In this document: one piece after another, positions 26,071 to 35,162 of the stretch
Numbering within the stretch: position 1 is the stretch's first letter
How the letters are laid out: the number at the start of each line of letters is the position of its first letter
NCBI RefSeq assembly: GCF_012396185.1
Contig: NZ_JAAXOW010000002.1
Location: 1-64,000 of the forward strand
DNA from: Sanguibacter hominis ATCC BAA-789
GTDB lineage: Bacteria > Actinomycetota > Actinomycetes > Actinomycetales > Cellulomonadaceae
Length of the DNA: 64,000 bases
Reading direction: 5' to 3'
Notes under the pieces: model-generated
The model's database searches: none
What the model saw: the letters and a program-made list of their open reading frames with translations, nothing else
Told to the model about the DNA's origin: nothing
Made by a program: the position numbers and the translations under genes

Positions 26071-27047
26071 CGGGACGCGGCGCGGGCTGCGCGTTCGGCG
26101 AGGCCTGCGAAGGCGGCTCGCAGCTCGTCGGGCCCGACGACGTCGACGTCCGCCTCGAAGCGGGCGAGCGACGCCGCGAGCCCGGTCCACGACCACGACC
26201 CGCTCGTGACCTCGCACCGGTCGGCGTCGACCGGTATGACGACGCCGTCGGGCACGAAGGGCGCGACCTCCCCGGCGGGGCGGTGCAGGACTGCCGTGCC
26301 CTCGCACGGCCAGCGGTCCTCGGCTGCCGCGCCCTTGAGGCGTGCGGCGACGTACGCCGCGACGTCGGGGTTCGGCAGGTCGCGCGGCGTGAAGCGGGCC
26401 CCGCGGGGCGTGCGGAGGGTCATGCGATCGGCACGGAACAGGCGCCAGTCGTCACGGTCGAGGTCCCAGGCGAGCAGGTACCAGCGCCCGCGGGCGGCAA
26501 CGAGACGGTGCGGTTCGACGCGCCGAGGCGAGGCCGGGAGGCTCTCGCTGGCGGGTGTGGTGGCCCGCTCGTAGGCGAAGCGCAGCACCTCCCGTGCCCG
26601 GACCGAGGCCGAGATCTCGACGAGCGTCTCGTGCGGCACCACGGCATCCGACGCAGGGAGGGCGACCGTGAACTCGAGGGCTTCGAGGCGCCGGCGCAGG
26701 CGTGCCGGCATCACCTGCTTGAGCGTCGTGAGGGCGCGCAGCGCGGCCTCCTCGATCCCGGCGTCGGTCGCGGTCGCCGCCTGGAGGGCGAGCGTGAGGG
26801 CGAGAGCCTGGTCGTCGTCGAACAGGAGGGGCGGCAGCTCGCGGCCGTGGTCGAGACGGTATCCGCCGTCGGTGCCGGGCGTCGCGTCGATCGCGTACCC
26901 CAGGTCGCGGAGCCGGTCGACGTCGCGGCGGACGGTCCGGTGGCTGACCGCCAGGCGGCGCGCGAGCTCGGGACCGGACCAGGGGCGGCCAGCCTGCAGG
27001 AGCGAGAGGAGCCCGAGCAGCCGCGCGGTGCTCGACGAGGTCGTCAT
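26067..27047 (-). CDS. WYL-domain transcriptional regulator (YafY family)
   Basis: A 326-residue regulator. An N-terminal HTH_11 winged helix (ARLLGLLSLLQAGRPWSGPELA, RRLAVSHRTVRRDVDRLRDLGY, quoted in parts) is followed by a WYL domain near residues 140-230 (RVEPHRLVAARGRWYLLAWDLDRDDWRLFRADRM) and the C-terminal WCX extension. WYL domains bind nucleic acid or small ligands. It is divergent from a VOC-family gene, with a palindrome between them, so it probably controls itself and that gene. The start is leaderless-type (TAGGTT 6 bases upstream). Confidence 0.9.
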   Translation of the reverse strand: MTTSSSTARLLGLLSLLQAGRPWSGPELARRLAVSHRTVRRDVDRLRDLGYAIDATPGTDGGYRLDHGRELPPLLFDDDQALALTLALQAATATDAGIEEAALRALTTLKQVMPARLRRRLEALEFTVALPASDAVVPHETLVEISASVRAREVLRFAYERATTPASESLPASPRRVEPHRLVAARGRWYLLAWDLDRDDWRLFRADRMTLRTPRGARFTPRDLPNPDVAAYVAARLKGAAAEDRWPCEGTAVLHRPAGEVAPFVPDGVVIPVDADRCEVTSGSWSWTGLAASLARFEADVDVVGPDELRAAFAGLAERAARAASR

Positions 27048-27053
27048 GCGCTC

Positions 27054-27059
27054 AACCTA
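27054..27059 (-). promoter_or_regulatory. -10 box of the WYL regulator (leaderless)
   Basis: TAGGTT on the minus strand ends 6 bases before ATG 27047. Confidence 0.5.
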
Positions 27060-27070
27060 GCCGCGATCGA

Positions 27071-27085
27071 GGACAGGACCTGTCC
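27071..27085. promoter_or_regulatory. palindromic operator between WYL regulator and VOC gene
   Basis: GGACAGGACCTGTCC has perfect 7-base arms around a central A. It lies 12 bases upstream of the regulator's -10 box, overlapping its -35 region, and 53 bases before the VOC start codon. Confidence 0.6.
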
Positions 27086-27137
27086 GCATCGCCCTCGAGA
27101 GTGGTCTCGTCAGCATCCACGCACCCAAGGAGCAACC

Positions 27138-27602
27138 ATGAGCATCTCGACGACCCCCCACCTGAACTTCCGCGGAACCGCCCGCGCCGCCCTCGAGCGC
27201 TACCAGGAGGTGTTCGGCGGCGCTCTGACTCTCACCACCTACGCCGAGGTCGGCATGCCGGCCGACGCGCCCGGGGCAGGGCTCGTCGTCTTCGGCCAGG
27301 TCGACACGGGCGACGGCTTCCGCCTCATGGCCTATGACGTGCCCGGCACGGGCGACGGCGTACCGATCACCGCGGGAACGACACGCCGCGAGAACGGCGC
27401 GACGCTCACCGAGCAGCCGTTCTTCGTGTCCGTGCGCGGCTCCGGGCTCGCCGAGGTGCAGCGCCTGTTCGAGGGACTCGCCGAGGGCGGGAGCGTCGTC
27501 GAGCCGCTCGCAGCATCCGCGTGGAGCCCAGGCTTCGGCATGCTCGTCGACCCGTTCGGTGTCACCTGGGTGATCGACGTCGCACCCGCGCACGCAGCCT
27601 GA
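27138..27602 (+). CDS. VOC family protein (PhnB-like)
   Basis: A 154-residue protein of the vicinal oxygen chelate superfamily, PhnB/3-demethylubiquinone-methyltransferase-like branch. TTPHLNFRGTARAALERYQEVFGGALT opens the first beta-alpha-beta-beta-beta unit; PFFVSVRGSGLAEVQRLFEGLAEGG and FGMLVDPFGVTWVIDV close the second (quoted in parts). Such genes often sit beside WYL/YafY regulators, as here. Reaction unknown. AAGGAG precedes ATG 27138 at good spacing. Confidence 0.88.
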   Translation: MSISTTPHLNFRGTARAALERYQEVFGGALTLTTYAEVGMPADAPGAGLVVFGQVDTGDGFRLMAYDVPGTGDGVPITAGTTRRENGATLTEQPFFVSVRGSGLAEVQRLFEGLAEGGSVVEPLAASAWSPGFGMLVDPFGVTWVIDVAPAHAA

Positions 27603-27609
27603 CGGGACT

Positions 27610-27639
27610 CCCTGCGGCGGCCGGTGCCGCCGCAGGGAC
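27610..27639. terminator. bidirectional terminator
   Basis: A 12-bp perfect stem TCCCTGCGGCGG / CCGCCGCAGGGA stands between the convergent VOC and helicase genes. Confidence 0.82.
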
Positions 27640-27644
27640 GCGCG

Positions 27645-30263
27645 TCAGAGCGTCCCGACCTCGGTCACCTGGAGCACGACCTCGCCCGCCTCGTCCGACG
27701 CGTCGAGGTCGACGACGGCGCGGACGTGCCACGCCCGGTCACCGTCCGGGTCGTCGAGGACCTGGCGCACGGCCCAGCGGCGCGGGTCGCCGTCGACCTG
27801 CTCGGTGATCTCCACGAGCTTCGGCGACCGTGCCGCGCCGGTGATGCCGATCGCGTCGTCGCCGTACTCCTCGAACATCGGGTCGAGCGCGTCCGCCCAC
27901 GCGTCGGCGTCCCAGCCGTCCGCGGCGTCGAGCGCGCCGAGCGCCGAGTACGCCTCGCGCGACGCGAGCTCGACGCGGCGGAACATGGCGTTGCGGACGA
28001 GCACGCGGAACGAGCGGACGTTGCCCGTGACGGGGCGCGCGGGCGCCTCCGCGCCGGTGCCCGAGAGGGGTCCGTCGCCCGTGAGCGTGTCCGCGTCGTC
28101 GTCGACCGGGTTGGCGAGCCGCTCCCACTCGTCGAGCAGGCTCGAGTCCGTGCCGTGCACGACCTCGCCGAGCCACTCGACGAGCTCCTCGACCTCCTCG
28201 GTGCGGTGCTCGGCCGCGACCGTCTGCCGCAGCGTGCGGTACGCATCAGCGAGGTAGCGCAGCAGCACGCCCTCGGTGCGGTCCAGCTGGTAGCGCGAGA
28301 CGAACTCCGAGAACGTCTGCGCCCGCTCGATCATGTCCCGCACGACCGACTTCGGGCTCAGCTCCTGGTCCGCGACCCAAGGGTTGCCCTTCTTGTACGA
28401 CGCGAACGCGGGGACGAGCAGGTCCTCGAGCGGCTTGGGCCACGAGACCTCCTCGAGCAGCGCCATCCGCTCCTCGTACTCGTAGCCCTCGGCCTTGAGC
28501 GCGCCGATCGCCTCGCCCCGGGCCGCCCGCTCCTGCGCGTACAGCACCTGCCGCGGGTCCGAGAGCGTCGCCTCGACGATCGAGACGACGTCGAGCGCGT
28601 GCGTCGGCGAGTCGACGTCGAGCAGCTCTTGCGCCGCGAGCGCGAAGGGGGACAGCGGCTGGTTGAGCGCGAAGTCCCGCGGCAGGTCGACCGTGAGGCG
28701 CACGGTCGGGCGCGTCATGCCGTCTGGCCCCGTCACGCGGGACTTCTCGACGATGCCCGCCTGCCGCAGCGACCGGTAGATGCGGAACACCTGGCGGACG
28801 TGCCGCGCCTTCGCCGCGTCCGCGTCGTGGTTGGCGGTGAGCAGGTGGCGCATCGCCGTGATCGCGGCGGTCCCGTCGTCGTCCCGCTCGGCGCGGGCCA
28901 GCACGTTGAGGACCATCGCGTGGTTGACGGTGAAGTGGCTCGTGAGCGGCTCCGGATCGGCGTCGCGCAGGCGCTCGAACGTCTTGTCGGTCCAGTTGAC
29001 CGACCCTTCCGGGGCCTTCTTGCGGACGATCTTCTTGAGCTTCTTCGGGTCGTCGCCGGCCTTGGCGAGCAGCTTGCGGTTCTCGATGACGTGCTCGGGC
29101 GCCATGACCAGCACGTCGCCGACCGTGTCGAAGCCTGCGCGCCCTGCGCGCCCGGCGATCTGGTGGAACTCGCGCGCCGTGAGGTGGCGCATGCGCTCGC
29201 CGTCGTACTTGACGAGGCTCGTGAACAGGACCGTGCGGATCGGCACGTTGATGCCGACGCCGAGCGTGTCCGTCCCGCACACGACCTTGAGCAGGCCCTG
29301 CTGCGTGAGGCGCTCGACGACACGGCGGTACTTCGGCAGCATCCCCGCGTGGTGCACACCGATGCCCGCCCGCAAGAACTTGCTGAGCACCCGGCCGAAG
29401 CCCGACGAGAACCGGAAGTCTCCGAGCTCCGTGGCGATCGCGTCGCGCTCCGCGCGCGTCGCGACGTTCATGGAGAGCAGCGCCTGCGCGCGGTCGACGG
29501 CGTCCTTCTGCGTGAAGTGCACGATGTAGACGGGCGCGCGGTGCGTCTGCACGAGCTCCTCGATGACGTCGCCGAGCGGTTCGACGACGTACTCGAAGCT
29601 GAGCGGTACGGGACGCTCGGCACCCGTGACGAGCGCGACCGGACGACGCGTGCGCTTCTCGATGTCCTCGACGAAGAACGACGTGTCGCCGAGCGTCGCG
29701 CTCATCAGCAGGAACTGGGTGTCGGGCAGCTCGAGCAGCGGCACCTGCCATGCCCAGCCGCGCTGCGGGTCGGCGTAGAAGTGGAACTCGTCCATGACGA
29801 CCTGCGAGATCGCGTCCTGCCCCGTGCGCGTGCCGCCGTCGCGCAGCGCGATGTTCGCGAGGATCTCCGCCGTGCAGCAGATGATCGGCGCCTCCGGGTT
29901 GACCGCGGAGTCGCCCGTCATCATGCCGACGTTCTCCGAGCCGAACACGTCGACGAGCGCGAAGAACTTCTCGCTCACGAGCGCCTTGAGCGGAGCCGTG
30001 TAGTACGTCCGCCCGCCGGTTCCCGCGCGGTACGCGGCGAGGGCCGCGAAGTGCGCGCCCGTCGCGACGAGCGACTTTCCCGACCCGGTCGGCGTGGACA
30101 GGATCACGTGCGAGCCCGACACGAGCTCCATGAGCGCCTCGGACTGCGCCGGGTACAGCGCGAGCCCTCGTCCGGCGGTCCACTCCTCGAACGCCTCGAA
30201 CAGGGCGTCAGCGTCGGTCGTGGCAGGGAGGGCAGCGGTCAGGCTCGCGGTGTGGATGCTCAT
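27645..30263 (-). CDS. superfamily 2 DEAD/DEAH-box helicase with DUF3516
   Basis: A large 872-residue ATP-dependent helicase of the Ski2/Mtr4-like SF2 group. Motif I is STPTGSGKSLVA near residue 56-67, motif Ia TAPLKALVSEKFF, motif II VVMDEFHFY (a DEFH variant), motif III LMSATLGD. Motifs V and VI are VVCGTDTLGVGINVPI and HQIAGRAGRAGFD. The C-terminal half is the DUF3516 region typical of actinobacterial members. The role in RNA or DNA metabolism is not established. ATG 30263 has GGAG 6 bases upstream. It is divergent from a DUF488 gene. Confidence 0.92.
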   Translation of the reverse strand: MSIHTASLTAALPATTDADALFEAFEEWTAGRGLALYPAQSEALMELVSGSHVILSTPTGSGKSLVATGAHFAALAAYRAGTGGRTYYTAPLKALVSEKFFALVDVFGSENVGMMTGDSAVNPEAPIICCTAEILANIALRDGGTRTGQDAISQVVMDEFHFYADPQRGWAWQVPLLELPDTQFLLMSATLGDTSFFVEDIEKRTRRPVALVTGAERPVPLSFEYVVEPLGDVIEELVQTHRAPVYIVHFTQKDAVDRAQALLSMNVATRAERDAIATELGDFRFSSGFGRVLSKFLRAGIGVHHAGMLPKYRRVVERLTQQGLLKVVCGTDTLGVGINVPIRTVLFTSLVKYDGERMRHLTAREFHQIAGRAGRAGFDTVGDVLVMAPEHVIENRKLLAKAGDDPKKLKKIVRKKAPEGSVNWTDKTFERLRDADPEPLTSHFTVNHAMVLNVLARAERDDDGTAAITAMRHLLTANHDADAAKARHVRQVFRIYRSLRQAGIVEKSRVTGPDGMTRPTVRLTVDLPRDFALNQPLSPFALAAQELLDVDSPTHALDVVSIVEATLSDPRQVLYAQERAARGEAIGALKAEGYEYEERMALLEEVSWPKPLEDLLVPAFASYKKGNPWVADQELSPKSVVRDMIERAQTFSEFVSRYQLDRTEGVLLRYLADAYRTLRQTVAAEHRTEEVEELVEWLGEVVHGTDSSLLDEWERLANPVDDDADTLTGDGPLSGTGAEAPARPVTGNVRSFRVLVRNAMFRRVELASREAYSALGALDAADGWDADAWADALDPMFEEYGDDAIGITGAARSPKLVEITEQVDGDPRRWAVRQVLDDPDGDRAWHVRAVVDLDASDEAGEVVLQVTEVGTL

Positions 30264-30348
30264 CGTGGCTCCATCGTCTCAGGTCGCTGCGGCCCGAGGG
30301 GTGATCCGCCCGCTCGCGGACTGCACGGTGCAGTGCTAGCAACGAAGC

Positions 30349-30879
30349 ATGGTCCAGCTTCTGACGGTCGGTCATGGCACGCTCGATCGCGCGGGCCTCG
30401 GTGAGCTGCTGCGGGCTGCGGGGGTTGCCACGCTCGTCGACGTCCGGCGCTTCCCGGGCTCGCGGCGCAACCTCGACGTGTCACGGGACGTGCTGCCGTC
30501 GTGGCTCCCCGAGGAAGGGATCTCGTACCGGTGGGACGAGCGCCTCGGTGGTCGCCGACGCATCCGGCCGGGTGAGGAGCCGCGTGACACGTGGTGGCGC
30601 GTCGAGGCGTTCCGCGCCTACTCCGCCTGGACGCGCACTCCCGAGTTCGGTGAGGCGCTCACCGAGCTGCTCGACGACGCGGCCGCGCGCACGGTCGCGA
30701 TCATGTGCAGCGAGTCGGTCTGGTGGCGCTGCCACCGCCGCGTGATCTCGGACGTCGCGGCGCTCGCCCGCTCGGCAGAGGTACGTCACCTCATGCACGA
30801 CGGCCGCCTCGTCGACCATGCCCCTGCAGAAGGCGCACGCCTCGTCAGCGAAGGCGTCGTCTGGGACGGACCTGCCTGA
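30349..30879 (+). CDS. DUF488 family protein
   Basis: A 176-residue DUF488 protein of unknown biochemical role. The family pattern is clear: LLTVGHGTLDRAGLGELL, VDVRRFPGSRR, the EEGISYRWDERLGGRR block and AIMCSESVWWRCHRRVISD with its conserved cysteines near residues 122 and 129. Some DUF488 proteins are found with DNA repair or restriction genes; here it is divergent from a helicase with 85 bases between starts. No ribosome site is visible before the ATG. Confidence 0.85.
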   Translation: MVQLLTVGHGTLDRAGLGELLRAAGVATLVDVRRFPGSRRNLDVSRDVLPSWLPEEGISYRWDERLGGRRRIRPGEEPRDTWWRVEAFRAYSAWTRTPEFGEALTELLDDAAARTVAIMCSESVWWRCHRRVISDVAALARSAEVRHLMHDGRLVDHAPAEGARLVSEGVVWDGPA

Positions 30880-31009
30880 GCGCAGCCAGGATGTCCCGAC
30901 CGGTTCACCCGGGGGACGCCCCTCGGACGGTGTGCAGACATCAGCCCAGGTCAAGGTGTCGGTGACGGTCCGGACGGACCCCTCCCGAGCCTTGAAGGAC
31001 GACGATCCC

Positions 31010-32158
31010 ATGTCAGTGCACAGCCGCTGGACGGCCACCGCTCTCGCCGCCACGATGACTCTCGCCCTCGCCGCGTGCGGCACCGGCGCAGCCGCAGACA
31101 CCCCGGCCACGTCCGCGTCGGGCGGCGCCTCGAAGGCGGCCACGGCCACGACCGCCGCCGACCTCGGGGGCCTCGACGCCCTCGTCGCGGCTGCGAAGGC
31201 GGAGGGGCAGATCAACGTGATCGCACTCCCGGACGACTGGGCCAACTACGGCGCCGTCAAGGCTGGCTTCCAGAAGAAGTACGGGATCACGGTCAACTCG
31301 ATCCTCCCCGACGCCTCCTCGAAGGAGGAGATCGCGGCTGCCGAGGCGAACAAGGGGACCGATCAGGCGCCCGACGTCTTCGACCTGGGGACGAACGTCG
31401 CACTCGAGTCGACCGCCTACTTCGCGCCCTACAAGGTCGAGGCGTGGGAGAAGATCCCCGCCGAGAACAAGGACGCCTCTGGCCTGTGGGTCAACGACTA
31501 CACGGGCATCATGAGCGTCGGCTACAACGCGACGAAGTACGGTGAGATCACGTCGCTCGACCAGCTGACCGACGAGAAGTTCCGCGGAGCCGTCGCGCTC
31601 AACGGCAAGCCTGCGGAGGCGGGCGCCGCGTTCAACGGCTTCCTCATGACCAACGCGGCGAAGGGTGGCACGTTCGACGACCTGCAGCCCGGGCTCGACT
31701 TCTTCGCGAGCCTCGCCGAGGCGGGCACGCTCAACGTCAAGGACGTGACGGCCGGCACCGTCGACGCCGGCGAGCACGGCGTCGTCATGGACTGGTCCTA
31801 CAACCAGCTCTCGACGCAGGCGCGCCTCGCCGAGAAGGGCGTCGAGTGGAAGGTGTTCGTCCCTGAGGGTGGCGAGATCGCCTCGTTCTACAACCAGGCC
31901 ATCAACAAGGACGCGCCGCACCCGGCGGCGGCCCGCCTGTGGCAGGAGTACCTCTTCTCGCCCGAGGCCCAAAACCTCTGGCTCGCCGGGGGCGCCCGCC
32001 CCGTGCTGTTCGACGCGCTCGAGGCTGACGGGAGCCTCGACACGGCCGCTGCTGACACGCTGCCCGAGGTGTCCGGGACTCCTCAGACGCCGACGATCGA
32101 GCAGGCCGAGAAGGCCAACACCGTCCTCGCGCAGAGCTGGGAATCCACGGTCTCCTGA
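31010..32158 (+). CDS. ABC importer substrate-binding lipoprotein
   Basis: A 382-residue periplasmic-type binding lipoprotein of the PotD/FbpA/ThiB class. The signal MSVHSRWTATALAATMTLALAAC ends in lipobox LAAC near residue 20-23, followed by a Ser/Ala-rich linker. The binding fold follows (EGQINVIALPDDWANYGAVKAGFQKKYGITVNSI, quoted in parts, with DVFDLGTN and the hinge region MSVGYNATKYG). The ligand could be a polyamine, thiamine, phosphonate or iron chelate; sequence reading alone does not decide. It is the first gene of a tightly packed four-gene importer operon, with AAGGA upstream. Confidence 0.88.
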   Translation: MSVHSRWTATALAATMTLALAACGTGAAADTPATSASGGASKAATATTAADLGGLDALVAAAKAEGQINVIALPDDWANYGAVKAGFQKKYGITVNSILPDASSKEEIAAAEANKGTDQAPDVFDLGTNVALESTAYFAPYKVEAWEKIPAENKDASGLWVNDYTGIMSVGYNATKYGEITSLDQLTDEKFRGAVALNGKPAEAGAAFNGFLMTNAAKGGTFDDLQPGLDFFASLAEAGTLNVKDVTAGTVDAGEHGVVMDWSYNQLSTQARLAEKGVEWKVFVPEGGEIASFYNQAINKDAPHPAAARLWQEYLFSPEAQNLWLAGGARPVLFDALEADGSLDTAAADTLPEVSGTPQTPTIEQAEKANTVLAQSWESTVS

Positions 32159-33081
32159 TGGTGACAGCCACCTTGCCCGTCGGGAGCGTGCGCGCCGCGC
32201 GCCCCGCGGCTCCTGCTCGCAGCCGGGCCGCCGCCCGGCTGCGAGCGGGAGCGGGCCTCGCGCCCTTCTTCGGGTACACGGCCGTGTTCCTGCTGCTGCC
32301 GACGCTCATCGTGGTCGACGGCGCCTTCCGAGGAGCCGACGGCGCGCTCACGCTCGACGGGCTGCGGGACGCCGCGACGGCCCGCACCGCTCAGGTGTTC
32401 TGGACCTCCACGTGGCTGTCCGCCGTCACGGCGGCGATCGGCACCGTCGTCGGTGGCGTGCTCGCCTACGCGCTGTCCACGGCGCCGGTCACGAGCGTCC
32501 CGCGGAAGGTGCTCACGGGCTTCTCCTCGGTCCTCGCGCAGTTCGGCGGGGTGATGCTCGCGTTCGCGTTCATCGCGACGCTCGGCACCAACGGCATGGT
32601 GACGCGGGTCGTGCACGAGCAGCTCGGCCTGCAGGTCCCGCCCGACCTGCTGTCGAGCATGACGGGGCTCGTCGTCGTGTACGCCTACTTCCAGGTGCCG
32701 CTCATGGTCATCGTCTTCCTGCCTGCGCTCGACCGGGTGCGCCCGCAGTGGCGCGAGGCGACCGCCGTCATGGGTGGGACGACCGCGCAGTTCTGGCGTC
32801 GTGTCGCCGGGCCGATCCTCCTGCCTCAGGTCCTCGGAGCCTTCCTGCTGCTGTTCGCGAACGCGTTCTCCGCGTTCGCGACCGCTGCCGCCCTGATCTC
32901 GCAGCAGACGGTCCTCGTGCCGATGGCGATCGAGTCGGCGATCCGCAACGAGAACAACACCGGCATGGATTCGTACGCGCAGGTGCTCGCGCTCGGCATG
33001 GTCGTGGTCGTCGCCCTGGTCATGGGCGCGCACGCCCTCCTGCTGCGCCGAGCCGCCCGCTGGACGAAGGACGCCCGATGA
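32158..33081 (+). CDS. ABC importer permease 1
   Basis: A 307-residue membrane permease with six or so helices, binding-protein-dependent transport type. The cytoplasmic EAA loop is WREATAVMGGTTAQFWRRVAGPILLP near residues 198-223, the contact point with the ATPase. The ATG overlaps the last base of the binding-protein stop (TGATG), and its own stop overlaps the next start. It pairs with the second permease at 33078 to form the channel. Confidence 0.9.
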   Translation: MVTATLPVGSVRAARPAAPARSRAAARLRAGAGLAPFFGYTAVFLLLPTLIVVDGAFRGADGALTLDGLRDAATARTAQVFWTSTWLSAVTAAIGTVVGGVLAYALSTAPVTSVPRKVLTGFSSVLAQFGGVMLAFAFIATLGTNGMVTRVVHEQLGLQVPPDLLSSMTGLVVVYAYFQVPLMVIVFLPALDRVRPQWREATAVMGGTTAQFWRRVAGPILLPQVLGAFLLLFANAFSAFATAAALISQQTVLVPMAIESAIRNENNTGMDSYAQVLALGMVVVVALVMGAHALLLRRAARWTKDAR

Positions 33082-33983
33082 CCGCCCCCACGCTCACAGC
33101 CGGCACCTCGCACGCTGGCCGTGCCAGGCGACGTCAGGCCGTGATGCGCCGCACCGTCCTCAGCGTCGGGACGGTCGCGATGCTCGTCCCGGTCGTCGCG
33201 CTCCTCGAGTACTCCGTGCGTTTCCCGCTCACGGGAGCCGTCGACCTCTCGGCATGGCGCAAGATCGTCGCGGGCCGCACGACCGAGTACCAGTCGCTCG
33301 CCCCGCTGTGGTCCGGCCTGACGAGCTCCCTGGTCATGTGCGCGCTGACGGTCGCGATCATGCTCGGCCTCCTGCTGCCGACCATGGTGTGGGTGCGGCT
33401 GCGTGCCCCCCGGGCGGCTCGCACGCTCGAGCTCGTGTGCCTGCTGCCGCTGTCCATCCCCGCGGTCGTGCTCGTCGTCGGCCTCGCGCCCGTGTACCGC
33501 TTCCTCGCGGGGACGCCGCTCGGGTCGTCGACCGTCTGGCTGTCGTTCGCCTACGTGATCCTCGTCCTGCCGTTCGCGTTCCGGGCGCTCGACGCCGGGC
33601 TGCGGGCGATCGACCTCGTCACGCTCGCGGAGGCCGCTCGCACGCTCGGGGGCGGCTGGTCCCGCATCCTGCTGCGGGTCGTCGTGCCGAACCTCCGCCC
33701 GGCGATCGTGTCCTCGTCGTTCGTGACGGTCGCCGTCGTGCTGGGGGAGTTCACGGTCGCGCGGCTGCTCGCGCGCGAGAACCTCCAGACCGCCCTGTTC
33801 CAGGTGAACCTGTCCGACAGCCAGGTCGCCGCCGCGATGGCGTTCGTGCTCCTGGCCGGCACGACGGTACTGCTCGTCACGCTCGAGCTGCTCGCCACGC
33901 GCACTGCCCGCACCGCCCGTCCGCGCGGCACCGAGCCTTCCCGGCCCGGCGTCGGGCGTGAGCCCCGAGGAGACCGTCGATGA
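33078..33983 (+). CDS. ABC importer permease 2
   Basis: The second permease, 301 residues, six predicted helices (VGTVAMLVPVVALLEYSV, TSSLVMCALTVAIMLGLLLP, LLPLSIPAVVLVVGLAPVY and others, quoted in parts). The EAA loop is VTLAEAARTLGGGWSRILLRVVVPNLRPA, with the conserved EAA..G core. ATG 33078 overlaps the permease 1 stop and its stop overlaps the ATPase start. The frame is open upstream of the start, but no start codon there has a ribosome site and the upstream part is antisense-like coding noise. Confidence 0.9.
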   Translation: MTAPTLTAGTSHAGRARRRQAVMRRTVLSVGTVAMLVPVVALLEYSVRFPLTGAVDLSAWRKIVAGRTTEYQSLAPLWSGLTSSLVMCALTVAIMLGLLLPTMVWVRLRAPRAARTLELVCLLPLSIPAVVLVVGLAPVYRFLAGTPLGSSTVWLSFAYVILVLPFAFRALDAGLRAIDLVTLAEAARTLGGGWSRILLRVVVPNLRPAIVSSSFVTVAVVLGEFTVARLLARENLQTALFQVNLSDSQVAAAMAFVLLAGTTVLLVTLELLATRTARTARPRGTEPSRPGVGREPRGDRR

Positions 33984-35140
33984 TCACCCAGCCCGCCCCG
34001 ACCGTGCCCGCCTCCGACGCCGGCCCTCGGCCCGAGACGTTGGACGTGGCCACCGCCCGGCGTCGCACGGCCGACGGAGACGCGTCCGACGTCGTGCTCG
34101 ACGGCCTGTGGCGTCGCCTCGGCGACGTGCAGGCTCTCGCCGGCATGAGCCTGACGGTCCCGGCCGGGACGCTCGTCGCGCTGCTCGGCCCGAGCGGCTG
34201 CGGCAAGACGACGGCTCTGCGCGTGCTCGCCGGGCTCGAGGACCTCGACGCCGGCGCGGTGCGGGTCGCGGGCCGGGACGTCTCCCACGTCCCGGCGCAC
34301 CGCCGTGACAACGCGATGGTCTTCCAGGCGTTCTCCCTCATGCCGCACATGACGGCAGGCGAGAACGTCGCCTTCGCGCTCGAGCTGCGCGGCGTCCCGC
34401 GGCGGGCGCGGGCCGCGATCGTCGACGAGCATCTCGAGCTGGTCGGGCTGGGCTCGCACCGCGACCGGTACGCCCACCAGCTCTCGGGCGGGCAGCAGCA
34501 GCGCGTCGCCCTCGCCCGCGCGCTCGCGGTGCGCCCCGCCGTGCTCCTGCTGGACGAGCCGTTGTCCGCTCTCGACGCCAAGGTGCGCGTGTCGCTGCGT
34601 GACGAGATCCGACGCATCCAGTCGCAGACCGGCATCACGACGCTGTTCGTGACTCACGACCAGGAGGAGGCGCTCGTCGTCGCCGACCAGGTCGCGGTCA
34701 TGCGCGCAGGCGCGGTCGTGCAGGTCGACACGCCGCAGGGGCTCTACCAGCGGCCGCGTGACGAGTTCGTCGCGACGTTCATCGGCGCGACGAACCGTGT
34801 GCGTGCACTCGCGTCGGACGGGACGGCACTCGTCGAGGGGTGGGGGCCGGTGCCGCTGCTTCCTGGGTCGGCGCAGGGCGAGGTGACGCTCCTCGTGCGC
34901 CCTGAGCACGTGCGTGTCGGCGCCGCCGACTCCCGAGGTGCGCGCGTCGCGGACGTGTCATTCCTGGGCACGCACGCCCAGGTGCGGGTCGCGCTCCCGG
35001 GGCGGCTCGACGTCGTCGCGCAGCTCCGGGTCGACGACGCTGCCTCGCTGCGCCCGGGGGACGCGGTCGGCCTGACGTTCGACACGGTGCCTGCGCTCGC
35101 GGTCGAGCGGTCGGCGGCGGACGGCGTGGACGTGCGCTGA
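33980..35140 (+). CDS. ABC importer ATP-binding protein with TOBE domain
   Basis: The ATPase of the importer, 386 residues. Walker A is LLGPSGCGKTTALRVLAG near residue 72-89, the Q-loop is MVFQAFSLMPHMT, the signature LSGGQQQRVALARAL, Walker B VLLLDEPLSALDAKVR and the H-loop FVTHDQEEAL. The C-terminal about 100 residues form a TOBE_2-type regulatory domain (VTLLVRPEHVRVG), as in PotA, FbpC and UgpC. An unusual Thr/Asp-rich 40-residue N-terminal extension precedes the domain. The start overlaps the permease stop (ATGA). The operon ends here. Confidence 0.92.
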   Translation: MITQPAPTVPASDAGPRPETLDVATARRRTADGDASDVVLDGLWRRLGDVQALAGMSLTVPAGTLVALLGPSGCGKTTALRVLAGLEDLDAGAVRVAGRDVSHVPAHRRDNAMVFQAFSLMPHMTAGENVAFALELRGVPRRARAAIVDEHLELVGLGSHRDRYAHQLSGGQQQRVALARALAVRPAVLLLDEPLSALDAKVRVSLRDEIRRIQSQTGITTLFVTHDQEEALVVADQVAVMRAGAVVQVDTPQGLYQRPRDEFVATFIGATNRVRALASDGTALVEGWGPVPLLPGSAQGEVTLLVRPEHVRVGAADSRGARVADVSFLGTHAQVRVALPGRLDVVAQLRVDDAASLRPGDAVGLTFDTVPALAVERSAADGVDVR

Positions 35141-35162
35141 CCTGGGCGGTGGGCGCCGCGGC

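Noticed and set aside
30880-31009. Thiamine (TPP) riboswitch before the ABC importer, also considered at 54745-54784 before thiL
   Set aside because: None of the conserved TPP-aptamer segments (CTGAGA, ACCTGATC..) is present in either place.
31869-33077. N-terminal extension of the second importer permease
   Set aside because: The frame is open, but it lies out of frame inside the binding protein and first permease and reads as Arg/Ser/Pro-rich noise; ATG 33078 with coupled overlap is the real start.
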